Origin: JAWKXU01 sp020446465
Lineage (GTDB): Bacteria; Pseudomonadota; Alphaproteobacteria; Sphingomonadales; Sphingomonadaceae
Reading direction: 5' to 3'
Assembly (NCBI GenBank): GCA_041396845.1
Contig: JAWKXU010000002.1
Span: forward strand, 372,001-436,000
Length of the DNA stretch: 64,000 nt
The translations under genes were made by a program, and so were the position numbers. Shown here piece after piece: positions 42,414 through 51,777 of the stretch (the first letter of the stretch is position 1; each line of letters opens with the position of its first letter). The notes under the pieces are model-generated. The model was not told the DNA's origin and ran no database searches. It was given only the letters and a program-made list of their open reading frames with translations.

Positions 42414-42839
42414 TCAGCGCGTGCAACTGCCCACACGGCGTGCTTCGGCCGAAAACTGGAACGGCGAACCATCAAATATCCCCTGGCTTTCAATCTGGAC
42501 GAGCCGGTTGTTTTCCCGCCTCAACTGGGTGCGACCATAACCATGCCCGCGGCAAGTATAGTGGATGGTTGCGCGATCCGCCGTGGCTTCAACGACAAAT
42601 TGACCGCAGTTCAAAGGTCCATGGCGAATCTGGATAAGTTCACGCCCGGTCCGCACGCACACAGAATCCCGCGTATTGTCAGGCCGATAGCGAACTTCCC
42701 AGTTTCCGGGGGAAAGATTGTCCAGAGCGGCGAGCTGCGGCGAAGCATTTCCCGCAGGCGCAGGTGCAGCAGCGGCAAGGAAACACGCCGCTGCCAGCAA
42801 TGCCCCCAGGGCCGCCACATGCGTCAGTTTCCATTTCAT
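42414..42839 (-). CDS. Exported DUF3617-like protein
   Basis: A 141-residue protein with a signal peptide (MKWKLTHVAALGALLAAACF), then a segment with four Cys (CVRTG, NCGQF, CRGHG, and CTR at the end) and WEVRYRPDN typical of DUF3617-type periplasmic proteins. The function is unknown. The Cys residues probably form disulfides. A Cys inside the signal region does not form a good lipobox. Confidence 0.7.
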   Translation of the reverse strand: MKWKLTHVAALGALLAAACFLAAAAPAPAGNASPQLAALDNLSPGNWEVRYRPDNTRDSVCVRTGRELIQIRHGPLNCGQFVVEATADRATIHYTCRGHGYGRTQLRRENNRLVQIESQGIFDGSPFQFSAEARRVGSCTR

Positions 42840-42962
42840 CGATCCAGATTTCCCTTTCGTCTATTGCTGGTGCCAGGCACACATATCATCGGACGTTATT
42901 GTAGACAAAGCGTTCTGTATCGGCGGTGAACGGAAAATCAACCATGCTTCCATGCGCCCCAG

Positions 42963-43859
42963 TCAATCCTGAATTGGGAAAACGCGCGAACAGAATGCGC
43001 AGTCGACAAGGATGACACCGTTTTCGTCGCGCATCTCCTTGCGTTCCTCTGGCGGAAAGCGCGACAGCACATTCTCGAAGTGGATGACTGAACAGCGGCA
43101 CCCGCGGGTTATGACGCTTCCGGGTTCGGCCCGCACTTCATCCTCTTCGTGGAACAGGCGCCAGACGATGTCTTCCATGGAGAGCGCGCTGTCGAGCATT
43201 TCAGCAGGGCTAATCGTTGCAGCAAGGATCGAGGCATGTTCCCAGTGCGGATGGTCCATCCGAACGTGGAGCCGCTCACGCCCTTCTTCGCCATCGGGCA
43301 AATGCTGGATCAGCAGGCCTCCTGCGACGTTACCATGGCCCGGCTCCGATACCGCAACACGGATCAGCGTCGGCACCTGTTCGGACCGGGCGAAATAATC
43401 CTCACAAACATGTGCGATTGAGTGTCCCTCCAGCGGAACAATGCCCTGATAGCGTTCCCCGGTTACGGCAAGGTCGAACGTCACCGCAAGAAAACCCTTG
43501 CCAAACAGTGCCTCCAGCGAAGGGTTGGCGCCCAATGTGGCAAGCCTGTCCGCGTCATGCTGCACATACCCGCGCAGTTCACCATTGCGATAATCGCAAA
43601 CCATCAGCTTCACGACGCCATTATCGGTTTGCGCCTGCATGGTAAGCTGGCTGTCTTCCTCTTTCAGAAGGCTACCGATGAGCGCTGTTACCACCAGTGC
43701 TTCGGCCAGCAACTTGCGGATTATCGGCGGATAATCGTGAGCCGACAGGATTGTGTCTAGCACGCCGTCAAGGCGCACCGCACGCCCCCGCACATCGCGA
43801 ACGGGGAGCGTAAAGTGGAACATCTGGTCGGATAGAGTATGGGAAATGCCGTCAGTCAT
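42963..43859 (-). CDS. hslO: Hsp33 redox-regulated chaperone
   Basis: A 298-residue Hsp33. The C-terminal zinc switch CRCSVIHF ... CAFC is intact; oxidation releases zinc and activates chaperone activity under oxidative stress. N-terminal blocks LSDQMFHFTLPVRDVRGRAVRL and VTALIGSLLKEEDSQLTMQ fit the family. It follows argF by 73 bases on the same strand, an association often seen in alphaproteobacteria. Confidence 0.94.
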   Translation of the reverse strand: MTDGISHTLSDQMFHFTLPVRDVRGRAVRLDGVLDTILSAHDYPPIIRKLLAEALVVTALIGSLLKEEDSQLTMQAQTDNGVVKLMVCDYRNGELRGYVQHDADRLATLGANPSLEALFGKGFLAVTFDLAVTGERYQGIVPLEGHSIAHVCEDYFARSEQVPTLIRVAVSEPGHGNVAGGLLIQHLPDGEEGRERLHVRMDHPHWEHASILAATISPAEMLDSALSMEDIVWRLFHEEDEVRAEPGSVITRGCRCSVIHFENVLSRFPPEERKEMRDENGVILVDCAFCSRVFPIQD

Positions 43860-43932
43860 CGAAGGGCCATATGGGGGTGAGATGCGGCAAAATTAAGGAC
43901 CAGGCGGGATCAAAGCCTGCCCGAAAGCCCAG

Positions 43933-44859
43933 TCAGACCAATCCAAAGCACCACAGCAGCACGGATTTCTGGGCGTGAATACGGTTTTCCGCCTCATCGA
44001 AAACTACCGACTGCGGCCCTTCAAACACCTCTGCCGTTACTTCCTCGCCGATGTGTGCAGGCAGGCAATGCAGGAAAAGGGCATCACCCCGCGCCTTCGC
44101 CATCAGTTCGCTCGTAACCCGGTAAGGGGCCATGGCGGCGAGCTTTTCCTCGGCATGATCCTGCCCCATTGAAATCCATGTGTCGGTAACGACAACGTCA
44201 GCCCCGGTTGCCGCTTCTGCCGCATCGCGCGTTTGCGTCACCACGCAGCCCGCCGCACGCGCCATGTCCACGAACTCTGTTTCAGGTTCATAGCCCGCCG
44301 GGGTGCCAATCCTGACGTTGAATTTCATCAGCGCGGCAGCTTCCAGAAACGAGTGAAGCACATTGTTGCCATCGCCCAGCCAGGCAACTTCCAGCCCTGG
44401 CAGCGCCTTGCCCCGCTCGATCACGGTCAACAGGTCGGCAACGATCTGACAAGGGTGCGAGCGGTCTGACAGTCCATTGATGACCGGCACCGTCGCATGG
44501 CGCGCCATTTCCTCAATCTTGGCATGGTCGTCCGTGCGGATCATGATGGCATCGACCATCCGCGAAAGCACACGCGCGGTATCGGCAATCGTCTCACCCC
44601 GGCCAAGCTGCATGGTGCCGGATTCCATCACCATCGCACTGCCGCCCAACTGGCGCATCGCCATATCGAACGAGGCGCGTGTTCGAGTAGAACTTTTCTC
44701 GAAGATCATGGCCAGCACCCGACCCTGCAACGGCTGGTCTTCATCGGGCCGGCCACGCGGCCATTCAGCACGCGCAGCCTTGCGATCCTGTGCATCATTG
44801 ATCATCGCGGCGATCACATCCCCGCCTGCATCGGAAAGATCGGTGAAATGCCGGACCAT
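43933..44859 (-). CDS. argF: Ornithine carbamoyltransferase
   Basis: A 308-residue enzyme that makes citrulline from ornithine and carbamoyl phosphate. Carbamoyl-phosphate binding motif is FEKSSTRTRASFD near residue 53; HPCQ near residue 132 and HCLPAH near residue 262 complete the active site. The start lies in the stop codon of argD (TAATG), so both arginine genes are translationally coupled. Confidence 0.95.
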   Translation of the reverse strand: MVRHFTDLSDAGGDVIAAMINDAQDRKAARAEWPRGRPDEDQPLQGRVLAMIFEKSSTRTRASFDMAMRQLGGSAMVMESGTMQLGRGETIADTARVLSRMVDAIMIRTDDHAKIEEMARHATVPVINGLSDRSHPCQIVADLLTVIERGKALPGLEVAWLGDGNNVLHSFLEAAALMKFNVRIGTPAGYEPETEFVDMARAAGCVVTQTRDAAEAATGADVVVTDTWISMGQDHAEEKLAAMAPYRVTSELMAKARGDALFLHCLPAHIGEEVTAEVFEGPQSVVFDEAENRIHAQKSVLLWCFGLV

Positions 44860-46049
44860 TACGCCTGCTCCTCCGGCCGATAGCTCTCTGCGCCTGCGGA
44901 CAGTTTCTCGAAAAATTCGTCGATCTCCGCGTCCCCGATGACCAACGGGGGCAAGATACGCATGGTGTTATCGCCGCCCGATACCGTCAGAAGCCCGTGG
45001 TTGTCGCGCAAGTGTGCAACAAAAGGCCGTGGCTCGGACTTCATCTTCAAGCCCAACATCAGGCCACGCCCCCGGACCAGCTCGAACAGGTCCGGATAAT
45101 TGCCGATGAACTGTTCCAGCCCGGCCCGCAGACGTTCCCCCTTGTCACAAACGGATTGCAGGAACTCCGCATTGGCAACTGCATCCAGAACGGCATTGCC
45201 CGCTGCCATGGCGAGCGGATTGCCTCCATATGTCGAACCGTGCGTGCCAGCAGTCATGCCCCGTGCCGCCTTTTCGGTGGCAAGACATGCGCCAAGTGGG
45301 AAGCCCCCACCCAGCCCCTTGGCAGTCGCGAGAATATCCGGCTTGATCCCGAACTGTTCGTAGGCATAGAAAGTCCCGGTCCGGGCAACACCTGACTGCA
45401 CTTCATCGAAGACCAACATCAGGTCATGCTCATCAGCAAGTTCCCGCAAGACTTCGACAAAGGCTTGCGAGGCAATCCGGATGCCACCCTCTCCCTGAAT
45501 AGGCTCGACCAGGAAACCTGCCGTGTTCGGCCCAATCAACGCCTTGACGGCGTCCAGATCATCAAAATCGGCGTATCTGAAGCCCGGCAGCAACGGCATG
45601 AAGCCATGATGCATCTTTTCCTGACTGGATGCGCTGATAGTCGCCAATGTCCGACCGTGGAACGCGTTGTTGAACGTGATCAGCTCGAAACGCTCGGCAT
45701 TGCCTGCACACTGATGATAGGCCCGCGCCGTCTTGATCGCGGCCTCCACTGCCTCCGCACCTGAATTGGTGAAGAACACGGTATCGGCAAAAGTAATATC
45801 CACGAGGCGCTGCGCCAGCGATTCACCTTGCGGACTGCCATAAAGGTTGGAGACATGCATCAGCGTTTCGGCCTGACGCTGGATCGCACCAATCAGGCCG
45901 GGATGCGAATGGCCAAGGATATTGACCGCAATACCTGCTGCAAAATCCAGAAAGCGCCGGCCATCTTCGCTGATAAGGTGGCAACCCTCCCCGCGCACCG
46001 GGCGAACATCGCACCGGGGATATACGGGCATGAGCGGTGAAATCGACAT
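44859..46049 (-). CDS. argD: Acetylornithine aminotransferase
   Basis: A 396-residue class III aminotransferase. PLP site motifs are FFTNSGAEAVEAAIKTAR, LVFDEVQSGVARTG and the Lys in ATAKGLGGGFPLG. It forms N-acetylornithine in arginine synthesis and can act on succinyl-diaminopimelate in lysine synthesis. It heads the argD-argF(-hslO) operon. A 170-base gap separates it from the double cold-shock gene upstream. Confidence 0.95.
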   Translation of the reverse strand: MSISPLMPVYPRCDVRPVRGEGCHLISEDGRRFLDFAAGIAVNILGHSHPGLIGAIQRQAETLMHVSNLYGSPQGESLAQRLVDITFADTVFFTNSGAEAVEAAIKTARAYHQCAGNAERFELITFNNAFHGRTLATISASSQEKMHHGFMPLLPGFRYADFDDLDAVKALIGPNTAGFLVEPIQGEGGIRIASQAFVEVLRELADEHDLMLVFDEVQSGVARTGTFYAYEQFGIKPDILATAKGLGGGFPLGACLATEKAARGMTAGTHGSTYGGNPLAMAAGNAVLDAVANAEFLQSVCDKGERLRAGLEQFIGNYPDLFELVRGRGLMLGLKMKSEPRPFVAHLRDNHGLLTVSGGDNTMRILPPLVIGDAEIDEFFEKLSAGAESYRPEEQA

Positions 46050-46129
46050 CGTCAGAACTCCAGGTATTCAAATAGCCAAACACTTGGCCGCATGTTCCCA
46101 CCCCGTCCGGCAACCTGCTCTGGAATGAG

Positions 46130-46159
46130 AAATGGCGGCCCCGGCAAGGACCGCCATTT
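46130..46159 (-). terminator. Hairpin downstream of the cold-shock gene
   Basis: Nine-base perfect arms AAATGGCGG (46130-46138) and CCGCCATTT (46151-46159) with a 12-base loop, about 60 bases beyond the stop of the minus-strand cold-shock gene. On the minus strand it is followed by TTTCTCATT, a poor T-run. A terminator is likely but could be partly bidirectional. Confidence 0.5.
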
Positions 46160-46221
46160 GCCATGAACCTTTATGGCGGTGCGGCTTGCCGGTCAATTCC
46201 GGCCCCGCACCATCAGGCAGA

Positions 46222-46950
46222 CTATCCGCTGATCGGCACGAGGTTCACTGCGGAATACTTTCCACGTCGGTCAACCTCGAGATCGAACTCGAAACGATCT
46301 CCTTCGCCAATGTTGGACAAGCCAGACCGTTCAACCGCGCTGATATGCACGAAAGCATCGGGCTGGCCATCATCGCGCGTGATGAAGCCAAAACCCTTTG
46401 TTCCGTTGAAGAACTTTACCGTTCCGGTAGCCTTCTCGCCCGTCAGTTCGCGTTGCGGCGTTGCAGGACGCTCATCAGTCTGGATAACCTCACCCACGAT
46501 CTGCAGGTCGGCAGCAGAAACCTTGCCGCCACGATCCACGAGGTTGAACTCCAGTTCCTGCCCTTCGGCAAGGCTGGCAAGACCCGCGCGTTCAACAGCG
46601 GAAATGTGCACGAACACATCGCTGCCACCATCATCGCGCTGGATGAAACCAAAACCTTTCTGGGCATTGAAGAACTTGACCGTTCCCTTGCCGGTTCCGA
46701 CGACCTGCGCCGGCATCCCGCCACCGCGCGGGCCACCGCCGCCACCGCCGCCACGGCCACCACCGAAACCGCCGCCGCGATGACCACCACCGCCACCGCC
46801 GCCAAAGCGATCTTCGTTGTCGAATCTTCCCGGACCGCCGAAACGATCGCCACCGCCGAAATCCCTGTTCATGAAGGGATCAAAACCCTCTTCACCAAAT
46901 CCGTCGCGCTTGTCGCGGCCACGGCCACGGCGCCCTCTATCAAAACCCAT
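46222..46950 (-). CDS. Double cold-shock-domain protein with glycine-rich N-terminus
   Basis: A 242-residue protein. The first ~80 residues are Gly/Arg/Asp-rich, with RGG-like runs that often bind RNA. Two cold-shock domains follow, each with both RNA-binding motifs: KGFGFIQRDDG with VFVHISAV, and KGFGFITRDDG with AFVHISAV. It probably binds single-stranded RNA as an RNA chaperone. The start MGFDRGRRG at 46950 is the best fit; a frame to 47031 adds unlike sequence. Double-domain proteins of this type occur in alphaproteobacteria. Confidence 0.9.
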   Translation of the reverse strand: MGFDRGRRGRGRDKRDGFGEEGFDPFMNRDFGGGDRFGGPGRFDNEDRFGGGGGGGHRGGGFGGGRGGGGGGGPRGGGMPAQVVGTGKGTVKFFNAQKGFGFIQRDDGGSDVFVHISAVERAGLASLAEGQELEFNLVDRGGKVSAADLQIVGEVIQTDERPATPQRELTGEKATGTVKFFNGTKGFGFITRDDGQPDAFVHISAVERSGLSNIGEGDRFEFDLEVDRRGKYSAVNLVPISG

Positions 46951-47237
46951 AAAGCCGAACTTACCCTCGCATCGTCCATAAATTCCACCCGGCAACGCGG
47001 ACGATTCGCGCCGGACGCAAAGGGCAAGCAACTGGAATCAGTCAGAACACCCACATTCATCTAGGAAACATCATAGACCAAGTTGCGCCGCTAAGCGAAC
47101 ATTTTCCACAGCCCTCTGCACAGCGGCATCTTGTTGGTGCGAAGAACGCACAATCCTGCGCCACGCAGAATGTTTATGGAGCGACGGATGTCGTTTCATC
47201 CTTGCAGGCAAACGGGCTTTTCGGCAGTAGGCAAACG

Positions 47238-48050
47238 ATGGAAATACTTGCCCTTATGTCTGACCCGGCTGCCTGGGCCGCCTTGTTGACTCTTGTCGTG
47301 CTCGAAATTGTGCTCGGGATCGACAATCTCGTTTTCATTGCAATTCTTTCCAACAAACTTCCCCAGCATCAGCAGCAGACAGCACGCCGCATCGGGCTTA
47401 GCCTCGCCCTTATCATGCGAATCCTGCTTCTGCTGGTGATCGGCTGGATCGTGACCTTGCAGACGCCTCTGTTTGACCTCGGCATAACCGGATCAGAAGG
47501 TCCGCACGGTGAACCAACGTTCGAAACAGCCTTTTCCGGTCGCGATCTTATCCTGCTGGCGGGCGGGCTGTTTCTCCTTTGGAAAGCAACAAAGGAGATT
47601 CATCACAACATTGATCCGGCCCCGCCCAGTGGCGAGTTGCTGGACCACAAGAAAGGTGCGGCGCAAATCACCTTTTCCGCAGCGATTGCCCAGATCATTG
47701 CGCTCGACCTTGTCTTTTCGATCGATTCGATTCTCACCGCTGTCGGGATGACAGACCACGTGCCGATCATGATTGCGGCGGTTGTTATTACTGTCGGCGT
47801 CATGCTGATTGCCGCTGACCCCCTGGCCCGCTTCATTGAGCGTAACCCCACGCTCGTCATGCTGGCGCTCGCGTTCCTCGTGATGATCGGCCTTGTGCTG
47901 ATTGCGGACGGATTCGGCTTCCATGTTCCAAAAGGCTACGTCTATGCCGCCATGGGATTTTCAGTCGCGGTCGAACTGCTTAACATGGTTGGCAGAGCGC
48001 GACGTGCACGAGCACTCGAAGCCGCTAAAGCTGGAGCTGACGTAGAATGA
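47238..48050 (+). CDS. TerC-family membrane protein
   Basis: A 270-residue polytopic protein with the TerC hallmark acidic residues in membrane helices: LEIVLGIDNLVFIAI near residue 22 and LDLVFSIDSILTAVGM near residue 157. Relatives (Alx, MeeY-type) export manganese or help metalate exported proteins. Start at 47238 gives the normal N-terminus; the frame is open further upstream. It overlaps the next gene by four bases. I looked for a manganese riboswitch upstream but cannot identify one. Confidence 0.88.
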   Translation: MEILALMSDPAAWAALLTLVVLEIVLGIDNLVFIAILSNKLPQHQQQTARRIGLSLALIMRILLLLVIGWIVTLQTPLFDLGITGSEGPHGEPTFETAFSGRDLILLAGGLFLLWKATKEIHHNIDPAPPSGELLDHKKGAAQITFSAAIAQIIALDLVFSIDSILTAVGMTDHVPIMIAAVVITVGVMLIAADPLARFIERNPTLVMLALAFLVMIGLVLIADGFGFHVPKGYVYAAMGFSVAVELLNMVGRARRARALEAAKAGADVE

Positions 48051-48484
48051 GCGATTTTCGGACACTTGAGGGCAACGTTTACGCCAGCCCACAAATTTCA
48101 ATAGATGATATTGCCGACGCGAAAGCGCGTGGCATCACGCTCGTCATCAACAACCGACCAGATGGGGAAGATGCCGGGCAGCCGACAGGTGCCGAGATCG
48201 AGGCCGCAGCCCGCGCAGCCGGTTTGCACTATGTCGAAATCCCGGTGACCCAGGCCGGTTTCAGTGAGCCGCAAATACGGGCAATGGCAGAAGCCCTGGC
48301 CAGCAGCGCCGAAGGGACACTGGCGTATTGTCGCTCCGGAACCCGATCAACCAACCTCTGGGCGCTTGCGCGCGCCTATCGCGGAGCGGAACCGGAGCAC
48401 CTTCTGGCTGTGGCTGCCAAGGCTGGTTACGACCTCACTGGAATCAGGCCGATGCTTGATATGTTGGCGCAAACAAAACACTAG
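48047..48484 (+). CDS. TIGR01244/DUF442 phosphatase-like protein
   Basis: A 145-residue protein with the Cys-dependent phosphatase loop AYCRSGTRS near residue 97 (CxxGxRS). The N-terminal VYASPQISIDDIADAKARGI and INNRPDGEDAGQP fit the DUF442 family, whose members in Cys-metabolism contexts (for example with persulfide dioxygenases) are named sulfur-transferase-like. Function here unknown. It is co-transcribed with the TerC gene through a four-base overlap. Confidence 0.8.
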   Translation: MSDFRTLEGNVYASPQISIDDIADAKARGITLVINNRPDGEDAGQPTGAEIEAAARAAGLHYVEIPVTQAGFSEPQIRAMAEALASSAEGTLAYCRSGTRSTNLWALARAYRGAEPEHLLAVAAKAGYDLTGIRPMLDMLAQTKH

Positions 48485-48515
48485 GCGCCGCGGACTAATT
48501 CCGTGCACCCCCACT

Positions 48516-49100
48516 TCACTGAGGTGCAATCATTTCGGAAAATTCATCGTCCACTCGTAAACCAAGGCCTGAAGTCAAACGGTTTGACCAGTTAACCGTG
48601 GCAATCAATTCCACGAGGAAGTAGATATCCTGGTCGCTCAGGCCCTTGTCGCGCAAAATCCTGAGGTCTCCGGGATCGGAAGTGTTCGGGCTTTCGGTAA
48701 GTTTGACCGCATGGTCCACCATGGCACGTTCACGCTCGGTAAGCTGAACGGTCCGGTAGTTAATTGCTATTCGTTCCGCCCGGCCATGGTCATCCAGCAA
48801 TTTTCCCAGATTGTATTTGTGAGGAATAACGCAGGACACACAGCCGTTCATGGATGAGACGACCAGCGCGACAAGTTCTCGTTCCTTGAGCGTCAAGGTT
48901 CCATATTCAGGATCATAAAATATCGGACCGACATAAGCCGATGATCGCCCAAAGGATTCTTTTCCATAAAATGCCAGGACGCGCATTGAGTGCTTTTCCG
49001 GCACATCCTCTAGCAGATCGAGCCATTCATCTGGCATCTCATAGGCGTTATCGCAGGGTAGCCAGCTATAGGGATCGCTTTTTGATTTCATCGCAGGCAT
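48516..49100 (-). CDS. AhpD-like (carboxymuconolactone decarboxylase-fold) peroxidase-related protein
   Basis: A 194-residue helical protein with the CxxC-type site GCVSCVIPHKYNL near residue 94, as in AhpD-like peroxidase-related proteins. The first ~60 residues form an N-terminal extension. It may act as an alkyl hydroperoxidase-type thiol enzyme, or be a redox protein linked to the following catabolic genes. Its stop at 48516 is convergent with the DUF442 gene; it shares a strand with the next small gene (12 bases apart). Confidence 0.72.
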   Translation of the reverse strand: MPAMKSKSDPYSWLPCDNAYEMPDEWLDLLEDVPEKHSMRVLAFYGKESFGRSSAYVGPIFYDPEYGTLTLKERELVALVVSSMNGCVSCVIPHKYNLGKLLDDHGRAERIAINYRTVQLTERERAMVDHAVKLTESPNTSDPGDLRILRDKGLSDQDIYFLVELIATVNWSNRLTSGLGLRVDDEFSEMIAPQ

Positions 49101-49111
49101 CCAATTTCATA

Positions 49112-49483
49112 CTATTTATTATAACGGTCTTTCGGTTCGAAATTTACGTCCCCCAATGATGTAAATATAGGTTCCATAAAACATTTTGTATCTATTGTTG
49201 GGGATATTCCAAAATCCGGATAGTTTGAATAACTATTTTTTATTTTCTCCATGAATTCTGATGGATCATCGGCTTCAAAATAATAGATAGACAGATATTT
49301 ATAGTCGTTTTTCCGTTCAAATTCGAACTGCGGTGGCACGTCCGCAGCCTTGAAACGGCCCAGCGGGATCAGGCCGGGCATAGTCTTGAAGACCGGATAG
49401 GCTATGTTGTCATACCAATCGTTGAATTCGTCTTCGCGACCATCAACCGGGTTGGTGAGTGCAAGAATGATATGCTTTTTCAT
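49112..49483 (-). CDS. Small dimeric alpha/beta-barrel-like protein (EthD/DUF4286-type)
   Basis: A 123-residue protein starting MKKHIILALTNPVDGREDEF, then NDWYDNIAYPVFKTMPGL. This pattern belongs to ferredoxin-like small proteins of the EthD/DUF4286 type common in catabolic clusters of sphingomonads. The last third is markedly AT-rich (49112-49320), unlike its neighbours, which suggests acquisition from elsewhere. Family name is tentative. Confidence 0.65.
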   Translation of the reverse strand: MKKHIILALTNPVDGREDEFNDWYDNIAYPVFKTMPGLIPLGRFKAADVPPQFEFERKNDYKYLSIYYFEADDPSEFMEKIKNSYSNYPDFGISPTIDTKCFMEPIFTSLGDVNFEPKDRYNK

Positions 49484-49670
49484 CTGTGGGCCTCTCCGTG
49501 TGACTTCAAATCCTAAAAGTGAAATCTTCGCGTGTTTTTATAGATTTACGGACACTACGGCACATTCGGCTTCTTGCCAAGGAACTTGCGGCACGAGCAC
49601 TATGTTTGACAGTTTTCGTTTTTACAGCAACGAGTAGGCAACTCAGATACTTGAAAAAAGGGAGAGTCGC

Positions 49671-50216
49671 ATGTTCGATGGTGCCGGCAAGATATTCCAG
49701 AACGCCTATATCGTGGATGACTTCGACGGAGCGATTGAAAACTGGGTCAAGCTGGAAGGCGCAGGCCCCTTCTTCGTCCATCGCGGGCTGCAACTGGAAA
49801 TCGAATATCGTGGTGGCCCGGCCCCCATCGACATTGACCTTGCCATCGGGCAGGCAGGCCCCGTCCACATCGAACTGATCAAGGTCCATTCGCAGAACCC
49901 GACCGTCTATACTGACACCGTTCCCAAAGGATCAGGTCCCCGGTTTCATCATAACGGCTATCTCGCCAAAGATTTTGAAGCGGCCATCACAGCCTACCGG
50001 AATGCGGGCTTTCAAATTGCGATGAAAGGCACGTTTGGCCAGACGCCCTTCGTCTATGTGGATACTTTCGATGCTATCGGTTGCATGACCGAATTTCATG
50101 AAGACACTGCGGAAATCCGCGCAATGTTCAAATACATTGCCGATGCGGCATCAGGCTGGGACGGGTCACGGCCAGAACGGCCCATGTCCGAACTGCTGGC
50201 CTGGATGCGTGCCTGA
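49671..50216 (+). CDS. VOC-family (glyoxalase/dioxygenase-fold) protein
   Basis: A 181-residue protein with two VOC beta-alpha-beta-beta-beta modules. Candidate metal ligands are His near GPFFVHRGLQ, Glu in VHIELIKVHSQ and His/Glu in FHHNGYLAKDFE, but the set is not complete enough to name the reaction. It opens the plus-strand block of the catabolic region and is preceded by GGGAGAG six bases before the ATG. Confidence 0.75.
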   Translation: MFDGAGKIFQNAYIVDDFDGAIENWVKLEGAGPFFVHRGLQLEIEYRGGPAPIDIDLAIGQAGPVHIELIKVHSQNPTVYTDTVPKGSGPRFHHNGYLAKDFEAAITAYRNAGFQIAMKGTFGQTPFVYVDTFDAIGCMTEFHEDTAEIRAMFKYIADAASGWDGSRPERPMSELLAWMRA

Positions 50217-50237
50217 CAGCGAACAGGAACCTGCGCC

Positions 50238-50660
50238 ATGAACGAAAATGATCTGGCTTGGACAACCGACCCGTATGCCGCCGCGATGGCAATGTCCGAA
50301 AAGGATTTAAGCGAGCCGATCGGGATGCTGAACTTGCTCAAATTCCGTGAACGCGCTGATTATGGGCCAGGTTCTGACGAAACACCGTGCAGCGGTGCAG
50401 AGGCTTACGCCCGCTATGTGCAGCATGTCACCCCAATTCTTGATTCCATCGGGGCGCAAATCATCCTCTCCGGCTATTTATGGATGCTGGGGGAGGCGGC
50501 GGACTGGGACCGCGCATTTGTCGTGAAATACAAATCCGCATCCGACCTGCTCGCCTTGCCACAGCGCCCCGATTACCAACGGATTGCGCACCATCGAAAT
50601 GCCGCGCTGGCCGATACGAAGCTGTTGATGATGGATTTTGACGCATCTGCGTTTTCATAG
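50238..50660 (+). CDS. DUF1330-type protein
   Basis: A 140-residue protein with the DUF1330-like core IGMLNLLKFRERADYG and YVQHVTPILDSIGAQIILSG, a ferredoxin-like fold found in many small catabolic-cluster proteins. No catalytic residues can be assigned. It follows the VOC gene by 21 bases, so both are probably co-transcribed with the downstream hydrolase. Confidence 0.75.
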   Translation: MNENDLAWTTDPYAAAMAMSEKDLSEPIGMLNLLKFRERADYGPGSDETPCSGAEAYARYVQHVTPILDSIGAQIILSGYLWMLGEAADWDRAFVVKYKSASDLLALPQRPDYQRIAHHRNAALADTKLLMMDFDASAFS

Positions 50661-50727
50661 CGTCGCAAGTTGCCGACAAACTGCGTGCCGGGCAGCTCGC
50701 AGATCGAAACTCCCGAAAGGCAGAGCC

Positions 50728-51714
50728 ATGCGATGGAATGAATATAGCACATACATCCGACAGTTCCCGACGCCGAACGGGATTATTTCGGCTGCCGTTG
50801 CAGGCAAAGGGCCGCTTGTCATCCTGATGCACGGCTGGCCTGAACTCGGGTTTTCCTATCGCCATCAGATCAAGCCGCTGGTTGAAGCAGGGTTTCAGGT
50901 CGCCGCACCTGACATGCGCGGATACGGCGGCAGCGCCAAACCGTTCGACCCTGCCCGATATACGATCGACGCCCATGCTGACGACATGGCGGCACTGGCA
51001 AACGCTCTTGGCGCAAAGCGTTGGGTTTCAGTCGGCCATGACTGGGGATCTCCCGTTGCCTGGCGGTGCGCCCTGCGTTTTCCGGATCAGGTCGCGGCCG
51101 TATTTTCCTTTAGCGTCCCGCATCGCCTGGCGGCTGACATTTCTGCGCACGAGTGGTTCGATACTGCCTATGCCAACCGGTTTTATTATATGCGGTATTT
51201 TGAGACGATAGGCCCATCCGAAATGGAGCTGGAACGCGATCCGCGTGACTCCCTGAAACGTATCTTCTTTTCACTTTCAGGGGACGCACCCTTGTTCGAC
51301 TGGACGCGCGAACGCGCAATGGACGATACTTTGCTGAACGGACTTACCCCTCCGCCTGATGCCCCGTTGCGCTTCATGCCTGATGCGGATCTCGATGCCT
51401 ATGCAAACGCCTTTTCAGTGGGCGGGTTTCATGGGCCGCTCAACTGGTATCGCAACTGGGACCGCAATGAAGAGCAGGCCCGTGCTTACGGGGATCAACA
51501 CATCAGGCAACCGGCTGGTATTATGCTGGGCGACAGGGAAATCGTGCTGTCCATGTTTCCCGGTTGTATCGAGGCGCAACGGCCCCTTTGCCATGATTTG
51601 CGCATTGAAAGAGTGGTTTCTGGCGCAGGTCACTGGATTCAGCAGGAACGTCCCGCCGATGCGACGGAAGCCTTGTTGGAGTTTCTGGCCGATGTGAATG
51701 TCCACGCCGCCTAG
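50728..51714 (+). CDS. Epoxide hydrolase-like alpha/beta hydrolase
   Basis: A 328-residue alpha/beta hydrolase. HGWPE near residue 35 is the oxyanion-hole motif of epoxide hydrolases, GHDWGSP near residue 106 gives an Asp nucleophile, and the His lies in GAGHWIQQERP near residue 306. The cap holds Tyr residues (NRFYYMRYF) that could polarise the epoxide. Fluoroacetate or haloalkane dehalogenases share this fold and are the main alternative. The ATG at 50728 follows GAAAGG. Confidence 0.82.
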   Translation: MRWNEYSTYIRQFPTPNGIISAAVAGKGPLVILMHGWPELGFSYRHQIKPLVEAGFQVAAPDMRGYGGSAKPFDPARYTIDAHADDMAALANALGAKRWVSVGHDWGSPVAWRCALRFPDQVAAVFSFSVPHRLAADISAHEWFDTAYANRFYYMRYFETIGPSEMELERDPRDSLKRIFFSLSGDAPLFDWTRERAMDDTLLNGLTPPPDAPLRFMPDADLDAYANAFSVGGFHGPLNWYRNWDRNEEQARAYGDQHIRQPAGIMLGDREIVLSMFPGCIEAQRPLCHDLRIERVVSGAGHWIQQERPADATEALLEFLADVNVHAA

Positions 51715-51777
51715 GCGGCGTGTCCAGGGCCAGGCCCATTCCAAGACGTGAGAGCGCGGCCGCGCCCCGCCCGGCCG

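Noticed and set aside
47032..47237. Manganese (yybP-ykoY) riboswitch upstream of the TerC gene
   Set aside because: The gene family makes it plausible, but I could not find the conserved internal-loop pattern in the 206-base leader.
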